In this document: piece after piece, positions 11,686-24,094 of the stretch
How positions within the stretch are numbered: the first letter of the stretch is position 1
How the letters are laid out: every line of letters begins with the position of its first letter
From: Warburgia ugandensis
Lineage: Eukaryota > Streptophyta > Magnoliopsida > Canellales > Canellaceae
Assembly: GCA_035236585.1 (NCBI GenBank)
Contig: CP141127.1
Coordinates: 48,312,001-48,376,000 of the forward strand
Direction of reading: 5' to 3'
DNA: 64,000 nucleotides
Translations under genes and position numbers: made by a program
The notes under the pieces: generated by a model
The model's input: only the letters and a program-made list of their open reading frames with translations
Database searches by the model: none
Told to the model about the DNA's origin: nothing

Positions 11686-14029
11686 ACCCAATCCTCAACA
11701 TTTTTCAGATACAAAGTAAATACTTAAGGGCAAGGGACGTTTGTACTAGGAGACATAGGCTAAGTACAAGTAAGTAAACCCCTATCTTATCTTTCAATGT
11801 CACTTGATTGTAGTTACTCTCTAATAGCTGGGGCTGTGACTAACACTTTCTTGGGAATGATATTGATTTAAACTTTGCCAAGGCTAAATTATTGGAGAAT
11901 GTGTTTTCACACTCGGGGTTTTTACGAAAGATTGTTTTCCAAAAGAAAAAGATTTTCATGCATCTCATACTTATAAAACAAGAGATCTCGCCTTTTTATC
12001 AAAATTGCATCATATAAAAACCCAGGTCGTGACAGTATACCAGTAAGAATTTCAAGTCAAGACATCTTTCCAATGAAAGCAATAAGGATATCTATTTAGA
12101 GGTCCTAACTTATGTAGTTGTACGCACATGCACTCCAAGATGAAACTACATTAAAATGGCTTTGGTATGTGGATAATTTAGAGAATTTCTCCTTCATCAT
12201 TATTAAGTTGTTAAAGCAAGTAAAGTACTAATGGATAAGAATTCTCTAAGATAAATTAAGGGACTTAGCCTTATTGAATTTTGTTAGTGTATTCACTACA
12301 GACCCTCACGAAGCATAACTCATCCACTAGGGTAACCTAGGGGTTTAAAGGCTTATTGCATATGCTAAATGCAACTATAAATACTTACGAAAATGACAAC
12401 CATTTTTGTTTTCATGATTTTTTCATGTTTTGTTCAAGACTAGAAAAATGTAAGTTGGGCAGTGTAATAAGTGTTTAATTTTTTTATAAATAATTTCCAA
12501 TTAATTACCAATGTGTTATAACTTATAGTATTATTTTAGGGTTTTTTGGCCAAAATTTATAACACATACATTCCTAACCTAATAATTCAAAAATGTAAGA
12601 TTTTGTAGGTTTAGAGGCTAATCCAGAGTAAGTATATGAATGATCATGTTTTTAGGATTTAATTAGGATTTTTCTCCTTTTGTAGGTCATGGAGAGATTA
12701 TCCAAAGGCCTAGATTCATTGAAATGAGAATTGAAGATCAAAATTAAAAGATCGAGTCAAGGCCTATATTTTAACATTTCAAAGTAGATTAAGGTCCATG
12801 ATCATGTTATGGAAAGATGATCAATGGAAGTAATTGGAAGAGCTAAAGGTGATTAAAATGGGCCCATGAAGCAAGCCATGCTTTTCCACGACCTTTGCAT
12901 GGGAGTCATTCATGCCACCTTAGCCATATAAGCATGAGAGAAGGTGACAAGCTAAGGATTTCAAGCCAAACCATTTAAGCCATTAAAGCCAAGGGTGTGA
13001 CCCATGAATCCTAGCCAAATGAGCACTCAAAGTGAGCCACACAAGCCAATTAATCCAAATGACATATGGAGGCATACAATTGGTGGAGAATTCAAGCATT
13101 GATCCACTTTCTAAATTTGGATTTATTAGAAGGTTTGAGGGAACTAAGTAAAAGGTAAGATAATTGTGCACCGGTGGACCCATCAAGAGAGAAACCCTAT
13201 TTCCAACTCCATCTCCCACTCTTTTCCATTCAATTTACCAAGGGTTACAAGTTAAAGGAGGAAGACATCTCCTTAGGAAAAAGATGCCCCCACCCCCACT
13301 TTCAAATTGATGATCAAGTGGTTTCCTAAGTAGGAAATCCCAGATCTACTTCAAATCATGACATCTTAAACCTTAGATCATTCGTATATTTCCGATCTTA
13401 TTCCCTCCCATTTCCCTCACTTTTTTTGGCCATTCAAATATCATCCAATTAGGAGGATTGTAATAACCCCAATTTTTGTAAATTGATTGAGAAGATCAAT
13501 AAAGTTTAGTTTTCAAAAATTCTAGGCTAAAATATTAGAGTTATTAAAAATGCACTTCTCATAGAAGTACAATCAAAGTATACAATGTATATAATTGAAA
13601 ACATACTCAATGAACCCTTTAGAATGACTGTAAGCATGACAAATTCTAAATTCGGATGAAAAATCCTTATTTTTCTACATTTTTTTGAATAAAAAGGGTA
13701 AAATGGTAATTTTACCCATAGCCAAAAACTGAGTACTCAATATTCATGATGTACTTAAAAATACGAATCCAACACCACTAAGTACGTTCAATTCCGAGTT
13801 TGGGAGAATAAATTGAATTTTTCTCCATAAAAGGGCAAAATGGTCCTTTCACACACCCCGTGGGGCCCACAAACGAATCCAACAGCCAGAAAACATGTAA
13901 TGAGTGGTCAAAATACTACCAAATTCTAGTGGAGAATGAGGTGGTAATGGAGGTTCCAATTTTAATTAAATATTTAAAAGAATTGAAACATAATAATTAC
14001 ACATAATCATAAAAAAAACCCAAAATGCC

Positions 14030-14037
14030 TATAAATA
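14030..14037 (+). promoter_or_regulatory. TATA box of LTR C2
   Basis: TATAAATA 571 bp from the LTR start, in 'aaaatgcctataaatacac'. The same context occurs in C3 (30845). If it is the true core promoter, about 4.3 kb of this LTR would be R-U5. Confidence 0.6.
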
Positions 14038-16276
14038 CACCCCCAAAAATCCCCCAAAAATCCTCCAAAAATGGTCATAAAATTTCCCACAAAATTATTT
14101 TTCTTTCCCTGGAAAAACAAACATAGATCACTTTCCAAATTCCAAAACACCCAAAAATCCCTTTTCTTTCACTCTCTCTCTCCTCTCTCTAGATTAGAAC
14201 AAGAGACCTAAATTCAGTTAGGCACTCTATTCCAGAGCAAATATCACAAATCCCACCATCCAAATTGTCTTAGACTACCTTTTCAAAGGTTTAGTGGCCC
14301 CGTTCCACTATCATAGTTTAAGGGTCATGCGCACCTTAGATAGGGTCTTGATCAGGTATTTTATGGTTTGGGTATGTCCGTGCCGTCGATATAAACACAA
14401 CACCTTTTACGATGCCTCAATCGAAGTCCCAGAACTCAAGTTATGTACATTTTAGTATTCAGAATACATGGAAGTCCCACAAGGCGAGATCCAACGGCAA
14501 AATCAATAGAAATCACAAAACAAGGAATTATCGGGCTATATTATCATCAATGGGTATTTTTCTCAAATTGGGCATCAAATCTAAGTTGTTTCTCCAATTA
14601 GGTAGGTGAAACTACTTCCTAAACTTATTTATGGTTTTTTTATAAAAAAATTATTTTTCTGTAATTAGGTTTGGGTTAAAAATTGTAAAAAAAATAAAGT
14701 AAGGATCATATCCTTCAATTCTAGATGATGGACTCCTCAGATGGAAAATTTGATTCTGCTAATCGATCCAGAATGGTTCAAAACCCCTAGGTTAGAAAAT
14801 TCAAAAAAATTCATAGCATTTAAGTCTCCCAATTATAGTGGGATTGATTGGATGGTCCAAACAGACTGTCTGATCTCCCGATCGGATTGGATTTCTGAAA
14901 CGCAGCATGGAAATGCACTATTCAACTGTGTTTCCATGTGTGCAGCGCACTTGCTACGTCATCCTGAAAGGATGACCACACAAAAGCACCAATCCTGAGC
15001 GCAACGCGCACGCGAAAGTCTTGGTGACAGGCATGCGCTAGACCAAATCGCGCGCAAACTGTCTACCCGACTACATAGTTCTACCCTACCTGTTCCGCCC
15101 AAATGAATCTAAGCTGTCCGTTCCAATGGGCCCAGATCAAATTGGACACTATAACAACTGTGAACTTCAAATCTCAATTAAGGAGTCATCTGAACCCCAA
15201 ATTAAGATCGGAAAGAAGCTATGGAAATCTTATTTCATCTATTTTCTTCTGAAATAAAAAAATATAGAAAATTCCTTATGAAACTTTCTATATTTATGAA
15301 ATAAGTTTTCAACTTTCAAGATCTGAGATGATCAGATCCTGGGGATCCATTTTAATGATGATATAATATTGAAATTAAGTAATATACACTATTTATTTTT
15401 ACAGATCTATCATAAAATGAGGATCTACCCTTTATGGTAAAAAACCCCTAAAAATACAAAGGGACCCACTTGATCAATAAGATCAAGTAAGATTAGACCT
15501 TAGGGATGGATCAAATGAGGGATAATATGACATAATCCATGGATATCATGGATTGATTATGACAAAAACAAAGGAATATGATCTTTGGACTTTAATGAAG
15601 TAAAAACCCTAAATGTAATTAAAACCCTTAATTAAAAGGAAAAATTCTAAGATCTAATGGTTGGATCATAAGTAAAGGTTTCTAATAATTTTAATCTAAT
15701 TAGTTTCATGTCTTTTATTTGATAATAGTATTGTAAATGTTATTCATATTATAAAGCATGATAGTTCTTAGATTTTAGCATGCTATGTGATTAGATTGTT
15801 ATATTAGGTTGATAGAATTAATTGTATTAGGGCCATGTTAATTTACATTTGAAGTTTAAGCATGATTCCATTAGATTACTAGTAAAATTTAATGTAATTT
15901 ATAACTTAGGGGCATGCTAGTTTAAGTATAGTTTCATTTCATTAAGCTAAGTTACATAGGAAGCATGTTAGTGTAAAATGTTATGTAGTTTCATGCTTTA
16001 AAGTTTAATTATGGTTAAATTTTATCAGTAGATTTAATTGTTAAAGTAGTTATGAGATAAAGAGCATAAAACACCAAAAAATGAAATCTAATGAGAAAGT
16101 AAAGTTTCTTGGACAATTGAGATGAATTATTTGACTTGGACTTAATTAGTAAGGGCTATATTTAGTAAGACAATATGAGGATTATCAAATCCTTGGCCCA
16201 AACTAGGAGAATAATAGTGGTTAAGGGGGTTTTCTAATAGAGCCTCTCTCTTCCCCTACCTTCCGTTGACATTTGC

Positions 16277-16292
16277 GAGGTCTAAACGCCTC
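16277..16292 (+). other. Conserved GAGG/CCTC stem-loop (C2 copy)
   Basis: GAGGTCTAAACGCCTC, followed by 'cttacatgagg', which offers a second possible GAGG partner. It is the core of the module shared with the Athila-A leader. Confidence 0.6.
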
Positions 16293-18576
16293 CTTACATG
16301 AGGATTGAAGTAACCACTTTGTGTTCACCTATTCAGCTAGTAAGTCTTAGCTAATTGGAAATAAGAGGAGCAATCTAGACTTAGGCTAAAATAAGTAATC
16401 ATTAACCAGTAAAACATTAACTAGTTGAATAATGATAATAGGAGCATAAAAGGTTAGAAAATTATCTAACCCTAATAAAACTATAAGTAAGATAAGGATG
16501 ATCAAACAAGATCCATTGGATCTTAAATGATAATGGATCTTGCTTGATCAAGAACAATAAGAATAATAACATTGTATTGTACTTAGTATGCATGTTTATT
16601 AGTATGTATGCTATAGGTAAAATCTAGATCATTAGATTAAATCATCCAAACCCTTGATCAAATATGATTCAAGGAAAAGAACCAAGATCATCCTCCTTAG
16701 CGATGATCAAATAACTGAACTTAGATTAAAGAAGATCTAGGCCCTTAATCTTTATCAACAAGTATCTATTGTTGATCAAAGGATCTATGAAAGATCAAGA
16801 TCAAAGAGATGGATATACAAAGACTTAGAATAGAAAATACTTAAATCTGAAAGATTTAGAGATCATTCTAACCATTAGATCTAGTGATCAATAGGATTGT
16901 TTAGATTTTATATATATTGACAATATGTATGGATGTACATATTACATATATCAGTCAGGATCTTGGAGGATCTGGAGAGATGAATCACTACTTAAAGGTA
17001 GGAGGATTTGATGAATGCATTTACATGGGATGCACATGATTGAACCCATGACCTTATGTTGACAAGTGTAATGTTAATACTTGTATTAAATCCTCTGAAA
17101 CCCTTATGATCCAACCAAACATATATGAAATAGTTAAGTTAGAATTGAGCACTAGACTCCAAATGAATAGAGAATTAGAAGATATTCCAGCCCTAATTAA
17201 CAAATTGTTTGATACGTATGAAACTTATTTTACATACAAGCATGGAGGCTTGTGGTTTTGTTTTAACAGGCATAAGCCTGGGGGATACTATCCGAGTGGA
17301 GTTATGAGTGTTTGGCCACTTGTTTCCTAAATTTTGATGATTTGATGATACCTTGCCCTATGAGAGGCTAAAAGTCAGGTGGGGCAATTATGGGAAGGTC
17401 ACCACTATGAAAGTCTTGTCTCCCCATATGGGCAGTGACACAATATTTTCCACCGTGAGATCAGTGGTGAACAGGGCAGCTATCCGAGTGCGCTAGTATG
17501 GATCAGACTACAGCATGGTAGCCCTTTCATTATTTTGCACTATGACGCATATGGGATCAGCATAGTGAAATGCCTTATGTTTTGGCATGATGAAATGCTA
17601 GGTAATTGTAATTACCAGTATTTCCCAAGAAGGAAAATTCCCAGTAGAGGACTAACTGAAATATTGATTTCTCATTGTGGGGAGAATTGATCAGCTTAGT
17701 TGGGAATGATATTTGATTACTTTCATAAATTGGATAGATTTATCCATGTATAGTATGTATGTATATGGATACACATATATTACAAAGTAAAGAGTTAGAT
17801 ACATGAGTATGTTTATGGATAATGGAATTATGAAGTATTAGAATTATACTGTCAAGTATTATGCTTTTTGAATCCCCTACTAAGCATAGCTTGCTGAGAT
17901 ATTGTAAATGTTTCAATGTTTATAATATCTCAGATACAGGAAGGAGACTTAGGAGGTCAAGACCGTAGAAGACTTGAAGAAAATAATAATCAAGGTATAC
18001 CCCTTGAAGACATGTATTTTGTTTTGTTTGAGAGTATTGTATTGTAATGAGAGTTTCATTGTATGGTGAGCTTTGAGTTTTGGATTATGTAATTTGGACA
18101 AGTATTGTAATAGATTTAGCTATACTATGAACCACTGGATGGATTCTAGAATTTAATAAAAATATATTCTTTCAATGGAATTTTATCTTGTATAGAAATT
18201 CTACTTATGTTATGTATGAAGTGATGACTTAAGGTTTTTCAAAACAAGTTTTAAAGGAAAGATTTTTTGTTGCTTTGTTTTGCAAAATTTTTTTACTACT
18301 AAGGGCCCTGCCTTTGAAAATGTATTACAAAATGAGTTACAAAAACTAGGGTCGCCACAAGGATGGAGAGCCACTTTCCCTCCATGAAAAATGATGCCTC
18401 CCCCGTTCCTAGTTAGGAAACTAGTCAGCCCATCATGATTCTCTCTTTGTTTTGTCATCTTAATTACATTATTCCTACCTAAATTTTCTCATCCAAACTT
18501 TCCTCATTCAATACCCTAACCCTAAATAAAATTTCCTCATGGATTCATTCTTTTCTAAATTAGGAAACCACTCATC

Positions 18577-18582
18577 TATATA
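18577..18582 (+). promoter_or_regulatory. TATA-like site of Athila-A shared LTR
   Basis: TATATA in 'ctcatctatatacaac'. The matching site in the 3' LTR is 44525-44530, and both are followed by 'ccatggtccata'. It falls just right of the C2 insertion. Confidence 0.45.
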
Positions 18583-20191
18583 CAACCCCATGGTCCATAT
18601 CAATTTTCCAAGTAGAGGTAGGGTGAGACAACCTTGAAAGGGGCTCTTTAGCTTGGGATCTTTCAGAGCTTTAGATTTTGGACTTATTTGATGCTTTTAT
18701 TCCTTTGGTCTTCTTATTATTCTCTTACTTGTTGGCTTTCCAATTCAGGTTAGTAACTCAATTGTTTTGCTTTAGTTTCATTGCTTTTTGTTTTCATTGT
18801 TTTGTTCCTTAAAGCTTATCTTTCCAACCCTCAAGCCTTTCCTTTCTTACTTCATTTCTGTAGTTTTTATTTGTTATTTGATCAAGATTCAAGTTAGTTT
18901 TTCTCTGGTATTGACATTCAAGAGAATAGATAGCTTAAATCCTTGATTTCCCCACTTAAATTCCAAGTTTTCTACCCTCTTTTTCCCTTAGTTTTGAGAA
19001 GTTTTTCCTTATTTAGTTCACCCACTTAGCTTTTTTTTCTCTTGAATTATTATATGTGTTTTCTTTGCATGCTATCATACTTTAGTTTCTGAGCATTAGA
19101 TTTCATTTTGTTTTTGTTTAGATAGGATTTCATGCCCAAGAATTAGACACAATTTCTAGCAATAGAACATGTATTATGTGTCTAGTTTTTTGTGTAATTT
19201 GGAGATGATTCAATAAGGTTGTTTGGGAATTCTTATTATGGGTTGTTTATCTTATCAATGTACTAGAGATATGGGTTTTTTTCTTGCATAAAAATTATGG
19301 TTTCAGTTTCTTTTTTATGCATGTTTTAGTTAAGGTTCTTAAATACCAAAATTTAGAAATTGTTTTCTCTGTAAATTAATGTCTTATTTCCAGCCACCAA
19401 AACACCACCTTTGCTTGAGTCCTTGCATACCCATTTAGATTTCCATGTTTTTTATTATATCCCATAGTTAGTCTCCATGTTAGCTTGGATTGAACCATCA
19501 AATCTAGTCATCTTGAAGGCCTTAGAACCATGTGCATGGTACTAAATCCCATTAATATTTAATCTTTAATTAATTTAGTTGCTAGATCTTGTTTAACAGT
19601 AGTAAAATTAGTTGTTTCTATTTTTTTTAGGTTTATAAAGTTTCCTTTTAAAAAAAAAAAATTTCTGCAACTTTTAGTTGAGGAAAGTGCTAAATTAGGA
19701 AAGTTTACTTTTTAGGTAATTCTCTTAAGTTTTATTTCTTAGTTTGAATCTGCCTAATTCTCTATAATTTCTTTATTTTCTTAATTATTAATTAGTTAAG
19801 TTTCCAATTCCATTTGCTTAGTTAAATTTCCTTCACTTTTAATTCTAGATTAGGAAAGTTTCCTTTTTTCAGTATTTGTCTTAAGTTAGTTACTGTACTT
19901 CATTCTTAGGTTACTGTTGTTTCCTTATTTAAATGCATGTAAGTTTCCATTTTCATTGTTAAGTTTTAATTTAGGCAAGTTTCCTTTAGTTCTAGTTTAT
20001 AATTTTCTACCTGTTTACTTTTAATGCCCTAATTTAATCCAACTCTCTTTCTTTGGTTGAAGTTAATCAATTTAAATAGAATACAATCCATTGCAAATTT
20101 GTGAGATTTCGCATGGGATCAACCCTACTTGCATGAAAATACTACATTGATTAGTGTGCTTATGAGTAATTTTAAAGCTACACCAAGTTTT

Positions 20192-20209
20192 CGGTGCCAT
20201 TACTAGGTA
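20192..20209 (+). other. Primer binding site of Athila-A copy 2 (tRNA-Asp type, decayed)
   Basis: The text after the LTR, 'ccaagttttcggtgccattactaggta', matches the Athila/Tat arrangement in which a TGGCGCC...GGGGA site complementary to the 3' end of tRNA-Asp follows the 5' LTR. By my alignment 11 of 18 positions agree and six of the seven differences are C->T, T->C or G->A transitions, as expected from decay of methylated DNA. The site is 9 bases from the LTR end at 20182. It shows that copy 2 reads to the right. Confidence 0.65.
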
Positions 20210-20272
20210 TTCGCAATAGATTTGTGGTTGCATAAATTGATCACCTTACTTGTTTTTTGTCAGGGGAATTTG

Positions 20273-23113
20273 TATGATGACCCGTGTTTTTAGGATGCAG
20301 TTTTTATATAAACAGCGAGATCGATCTCTATTTTAAAATAATTTATGCAAAAGAATGCAAATAAAATTTTCCTTTTTAAGTAAAATTTTTGTCTAAAAAT
20401 CCCAAGCGTCATTAACAAATCACGGTGAACGAATAATGCATAAGGCCATGGCACTTTTTGGCAAAACATATAAATGAATAACTACTAATCCCAAGATTGT
20501 TAATCACAGCCCAAGTCACAAATAAGCGCTTATAACCAAAGTTACATCAAATACAAAAAGGGTTACTATGAACCTTACGTCTGCTTTCTTAATTGTGGCC
20601 CTAACACTCTTTGATGTCCCTACTAAGTATACTTTGTTTGATCTGGAAAAATGATGGATTGGGTTGAGTATTTCATCATATTCAGTAGGCAACCAGATAC
20701 TACCATTTTGAAAACACGGTATGTAATATACAAAATCCAAAGAGCTTGCATGTAAAACATCAATAATTCTTGTTTTGAATAAATATGCATATGTATGCAT
20801 AGAATGTAAGTAATGCCATCCACAGAATCCTTTACTAGACTTCAATGTGCAACAATAGAGATATGACTAAATTCAGGAAGTCGAAATCAATTAGAAATCA
20901 ATAGATTCAAGACATGAGATCTCAACAACAAGTCAAATCAACGAGTCATATATAATGATCATGAAATACTTAAAATAGTCCTCATCCAAGGTGAACAATC
21001 GCGTCATAAAATAACAGGCACACGGTCTCAAGCCGACTGGTCATGAGTACTCATTTACGACCATCTCAATGCTATATGCATATCAATACAACTAAAATCA
21101 GAGGGTCAACTATGCTCATGACCAGAACACCTCTGAATCGTGTGTCTCTGGTATTTAGAGACCAGTCCATCATAGCCTTCATGGCGACTATGGATATGTC
21201 CCTAAAAGGGTGCCGTGACACCTCTAGTGGTCATCCCTATTTACCACAAAAGCCAAGGAAGGGACAATGGCGTTTTTGGTAGTGATACCATCTGCCTTTT
21301 TGGTGGTAGAGGCCGGGAGGCCAACCTCGTACATCACAACCTGTCAGCATAGTGCCCACTAGGCTCAATAGCCCAAAAAGCATATACAGATAAATCCAAA
21401 TCTTAATCATCGAAATCATACAATTTATGCATTTGTTCTCAAAACATGTGAGCAACGCATAAAATCTGCTCATGCTAGTATCGTATTCAATGCCATAAAT
21501 TCGCAAGCTCGTATAAAACATCGTATCCCAAAAGCATACTCAATACAGTGACAGATGCAAGTGCATCAAGGACATAAATCATGAAGATAAGTCTACATAC
21601 ACGTATAAGAACAACATGTCTCAAAACACATACTACATATGGAAATAGAAGTAGGTAAATCACTTAGAGTTTGGGATGCATTTGAAAAACTGAGTAGTAT
21701 CAGACTACCTACCTCGATTGTCGTCACTTAGCTCTTGTCCTTCTTTAATTCGAGTCCTAGAGTACCTTTACGGGGTCATGTATGTCATTCAAACATAAAA
21801 TCCAATCACGATTTCTAAATTCACCAGTTAATGGCTAGATCTATATGATTTGGGTTTTCTAGGAGTTGATTTATGTAATTCTTGGATCAATCTTGGACTA
21901 AGAATGTCCTAAGGCCTCTATTGGATCTATTCTTGAGGTCTAACCATAGTTGATCTTGTGGATTCATAAGATTCTATAGTTTTTAGGCTATAGTCACCCT
22001 AAATAGTCTCTTAATCCTAAATGTTATTGTATAATTACATCTGCGTCAAAATTACAAATGTAACAATTCTTTCGGATCATCGATCAGAGTTATATAGCTT
22101 CCTTAATTGCATTTTCTAGCGTCATGTATATCAATGGACGAACCAGGATTGTCTGCGTAGGGCCCGTGCATCATAGTTCCCAGGACACATGCACATCCTA
22201 GTCTAACTGCGACCATGTTTGCATGCATGAGCATGCCCAAGCAATGCTCTATAGCGTCCCGGATGGCGTCACGCGGACACATCTTCAACGCGGGTGTGGA
22301 GTGTCTTGGCTCCCTGACCCACGCCCTCATGCAGTGAGCGCGTGAAGACCGCCCCAGGGATTGCGTCTAGGGCACGCGTCACGTGCAGTGTCCCTGCATC
22401 ATCTATGATGGGTCTGGTTTTGGACCTGTCTTCCTCCGACGATTTCCAGCCATAAAACTACCAGATCCTATTGGGATCTGGGGGAAAATGGAGAGGAAAG
22501 AGAGAGGAGTGGAGTGGGGAGAGAATCATACCTGGAAAACTCTCCTTATAGCCTGATCAGAGGCTTCAAATGGCGCTGCAACCCTCATTGTCAGACCTGG
22601 TTTTGGCATCGTTTGGAGTAGAGAAAACTTGGTTTGGAAGAGGGGGATGGAGGGGTTTTATAGGAGAGGGAAGGTGGTGCTGCCCAATGGCAGTGCCGCC
22701 ATTTTTTTTAGTGCCGCACTGCAAGAGCAGTGCAGTGCAACAGCTGGGAGCAATGGTGGTGGAAAGGTTGGTGGAAAAGAAGAGGGGTGTTGTTATCAAA
22801 ACGACCACTTGTGTTTTTGAGCCATTCGCACTTAAATTTATTTTACAAAAATACCCTCAATCTTCAAAAGCCCATAACTTTATCATATGAACTCCTTTTT
22901 TGGTGTTCTTTGAGGCATTGGATTCCATTTCAAGTGTAGAATCTAATGGTACTAATTTTTCTCACAGATTCCTATGTTTCATATTTTTATTGAAATTAAA
23001 CATCTAACCCCCTAGTTATATCATTAAACATATATGAATTTTTAAAATAAATAGTTTATTGATCGTAGTCATATAAGTGATACAAAATATCTTCAAAATT
23101 TTGAGGCATTACA
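20273..23113 (-). repeat. 3' LTR of element E (2841 bp)
   Basis: On the minus strand it starts TGTAATGCC at 23113 and ends at 20273. The matching end of the 5' LTR (27709) reads TGTGACG on the plus strand, where this one has TATGATG, so the terminal CA has mutated to TA. Within it are a U3 with the 'attagattctac' block, a TATA box (22655-22662), a CpG-rich leader (about 22100-22480) and an R-U5 block shared with D LTRs. Confidence 0.92.
22655..22662 (-). promoter_or_regulatory. TATA box of E 3' LTR
   Basis: TATAAAAC on the minus strand, about 450 bp from the LTR start. The same site in the 5' LTR is at 30118-30125. Confidence 0.55.
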
Positions 23114-23130
23114 TCATTACCCCTTTAAAG
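23114..23130 (-). other. Polypurine tract of element E
   Basis: On the minus strand CCTTTAAAGGGGTAATGA stands directly before the 3' LTR start TGTAATGCC. The AAAGGGG core is the likely plus-strand primer. It is followed by the pol end with the usual 3-base-scale spacing. Confidence 0.6.
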
Positions 23131-23725
23131 GAATTTCATCCTCGAAATTCTACAATCCATTCCTAAGAAAGATTTTGGGGTAATTCTTTCTCATTTCAGA
23201 TTCGACCTCCCAGGTTTCTTCTTCGATAGACTCGTTCCTCCACAAAACTCTAACTAATGGAATGTCTTTACGCCTTAGCATCTTGATCTTGTCTAGAATC
23301 TATACCAGTTTTGTTTTCAAGGTCAAGTCCGGTTGTAGCTCGGCTGGTACCTGTTCAAGTACATGTGTGGGGTCAGGAATATGCCTCCTCAGCATGGATA
23401 TGTGAAACACATTGTGGACTTCCGATAACTACGGTGGTAGCGCTATCCTGTAGGAAGTCTTTCCCACTTTGTCTAGGATTTTGAATGGTCCAATGAATCA
23501 AGGACTAAGTTTACCTTTCATGCTAAATCTCATAACACCTTTGGTTGGAGATATTTTCAAAAAAACATGGTCTCCAACTTCAAATTCCAACTGTCTTCGA
23601 CACTTAGTAGCGTAACTCTTTTGTCGACTCTGAACTGCGAGAAGTCATCTTCAAATAAGCTTCACCTTGTTTGCGCATTGTTCTACTAACTCTAACTGTA
23701 CGATTTCGTTTTCACCCACTTCATT
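23118..23725 (-). pseudogene. E pol: integrase C-terminal domain and tail
   Basis: In frame fragments on the minus strand resemble the gypsy integrase C-terminal module: a FLKISPTKGVMRF-like GPY/F region (about 23560-23490), a VHNVFHISMLRRHIPDP-like stretch (about 23425-23360), and a tail VLWRNESIEEETWEVE with RKNYP (about 23240-23170). The last element corresponds to the chromodomain-like tail of chromoviruses, though I cannot confirm a folded chromodomain. Stops are present (for example after GKLSP). It ends in a short MDCRISRMKFL-like tail just before the polypurine tract, as in related elements. Confidence 0.75.
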
Positions 23726-24067
23726 CTAGCACATAGGTGATCGACAAGGTCTTCCATAGAGCACTTCATAGGGAGCCATCCTGATGCTTGAATGGAAGCT
23801 ATTATTATACGCAAATTCAACTAAGGGTAAGCTTTCATCCCAACTCTCTTTGCAGTTAATTGCACATGCTCTTAGCATATCTTCCAATACCTGAATCGTA
23901 CGCTCGAATTGACCATCAATCTGAGGGTGAAAAGCCGTGCTAAAACTTAATGAGGATCCTAATGATTTTTGCACTGACTTCCATAATTGCGAAGTAAAAC
24001 GACTATCTCTGTCAGAAATAATGCTGAGTGGTATCCCATGCAAGCTAACTATCTCCTTAGTATACAA
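23726..24067 (-). pseudogene. E pol: integrase core, second half
   Basis: Open for 113 codons. It holds the second catalytic Asp in IISDRDSRFTSQLW and the region of the catalytic Glu in FHPQIDGQFERTIQVLEDML, followed by WDESLPLVEFAYNNSFHSS and YEVLYGRPCRSP, all typical Ty3/gypsy integrase core motifs. The usual 'TDGQSERT' reads IDGQFERT here. The join to the first half (24095) is broken by a stop at about 24070-24090. Confidence 0.85.
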
Positions 24068-24094
24068 CTGAGATAGGCTGTCAATGGATTAACT

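Larger units (their letters stand above)
9431..12034 (+). mobile_element. Solo LTR D1 (gypsy family D, 2604 bp)
   Basis: Starts TGTAATGACTCC and ends CCCAGGTCGTGACA, flanked by a perfect 5-bp duplication GTATA at 9426-9430 and 12035-12039. The uninterrupted host sequence is seen in Athila-A copy 2 near 42906 ('aagagtatactagtgag'), which confirms the insertion. There is no internal region, so this is a solo LTR left by LTR-LTR recombination. It shares many blocks with D2 (57487-60178), for example the stretch from 'ccttgagggttgccaaaaga' onward. It also shares a U3 block ('ggaatccaacg...atcacccaaaac') and an R-U5 block with the LTRs of element E. ORFs inside it (for example 9744-10214 minus) cover its GC-rich leader and are not recognisable genes. 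Confidence 0.93.
7863..12462 (+). mobile_element. Athila-A copy 1: pol 3' end and 3' UTR (5'-truncated), interrupted by solo LTR D1
   Basis: From 7863 the sequence runs parallel to 41257-43320 of Athila-A copy 2, starting 'aagaaagtcctttaccc'. It holds the last part of pol (integrase C-terminal tail: phrases like LLYNSRLHLF and LEEPIY), the 'ggagGCAACCCa'-type motif after pol, a long A/T-rich 3' UTR with an A-run at about 9024-9043, and a degenerate polypurine-like stretch just before the LTR at 12463. It skips part of the tail seen in copy 2 (around 41357-41400). Solo LTR D1 with its duplication splits the UTR. Everything upstream in this copy (gag, protease, RT, most of integrase, 5' LTR) is missing. 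Confidence 0.85.
13459..18359 (+). mobile_element. Solo LTR C2 (gypsy family C, 4901 bp)
   Basis: Starts TGTAATAACCCC and ends GGGTCGCCACA, with a perfect 5-bp duplication AGGAT at 13454-13458 and 18360-18364. The empty site is visible in the other Athila-A LTR near 44304 ('attaggagggtggagagc'). There is no gag or pol, so it is a solo LTR despite its length. Order of parts: U3 (13459-14029), TATA at 14030, CpG-rich patch at about 14880-15100, long AT-rich stretch, stem-loop module (16277), and 'cactatgaaagtctt' (about 17400) near the end. Compared with C3 and C4, about 130 bp of the module is missing near 16215. Small ORFs inside (14412, 14741, 17106, 18210) resemble no known protein. Confidence 0.93.
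12463..20182 (+). mobile_element. Athila-A shared LTR (3' LTR of copy 1 and 5' LTR of copy 2), split by solo LTR C2
   Basis: Starts TGTAATAAGTG just after a purine-rich 'aagttgggcag', and ends about 20182 in 'aaagctaca'. Without the 4901-bp C2 insertion and its 5-bp duplication it is 2814 bp, against 2820 bp for the 3' LTR at 43321-46140. Both LTRs carry the same blocks in order: start, 'gttttttggcc', 'tcatggagagat', a segment of 'agcca' words (about 12890-13100), a TATA-like site, a T-rich region, and the end 'catgaaaatactacattgat'. It has pol-end sequence upstream and a primer site downstream, so one LTR serves two tandem copies. The end is uncertain by about 4 bases, because 'ccaa' follows both LTRs. 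Confidence 0.87.

Noticed and set aside
13459-18359. C2 considered as a complete non-LTR or unknown large element
   Set aside because: TG...CA ends, 5-bp duplication, TATA box, two matching copies with the same ends, and no internal primer site or terminal repeats of its own all fit a solo LTR.
20516-20845. 109-codon minus-strand ORF also present as 28015-28281
   Set aside because: It appears twice only because it lies in the two LTRs of E. The second copy is shorter and in diverged frame, and no motif supports a protein.
22566-22939. Overlapping ORFs on both strands in E's 3' LTR
   Set aside because: They are in the U3/leader of an LTR. The matching region of the 5' LTR (about 30009-30221) has different frame lengths and no known motif.
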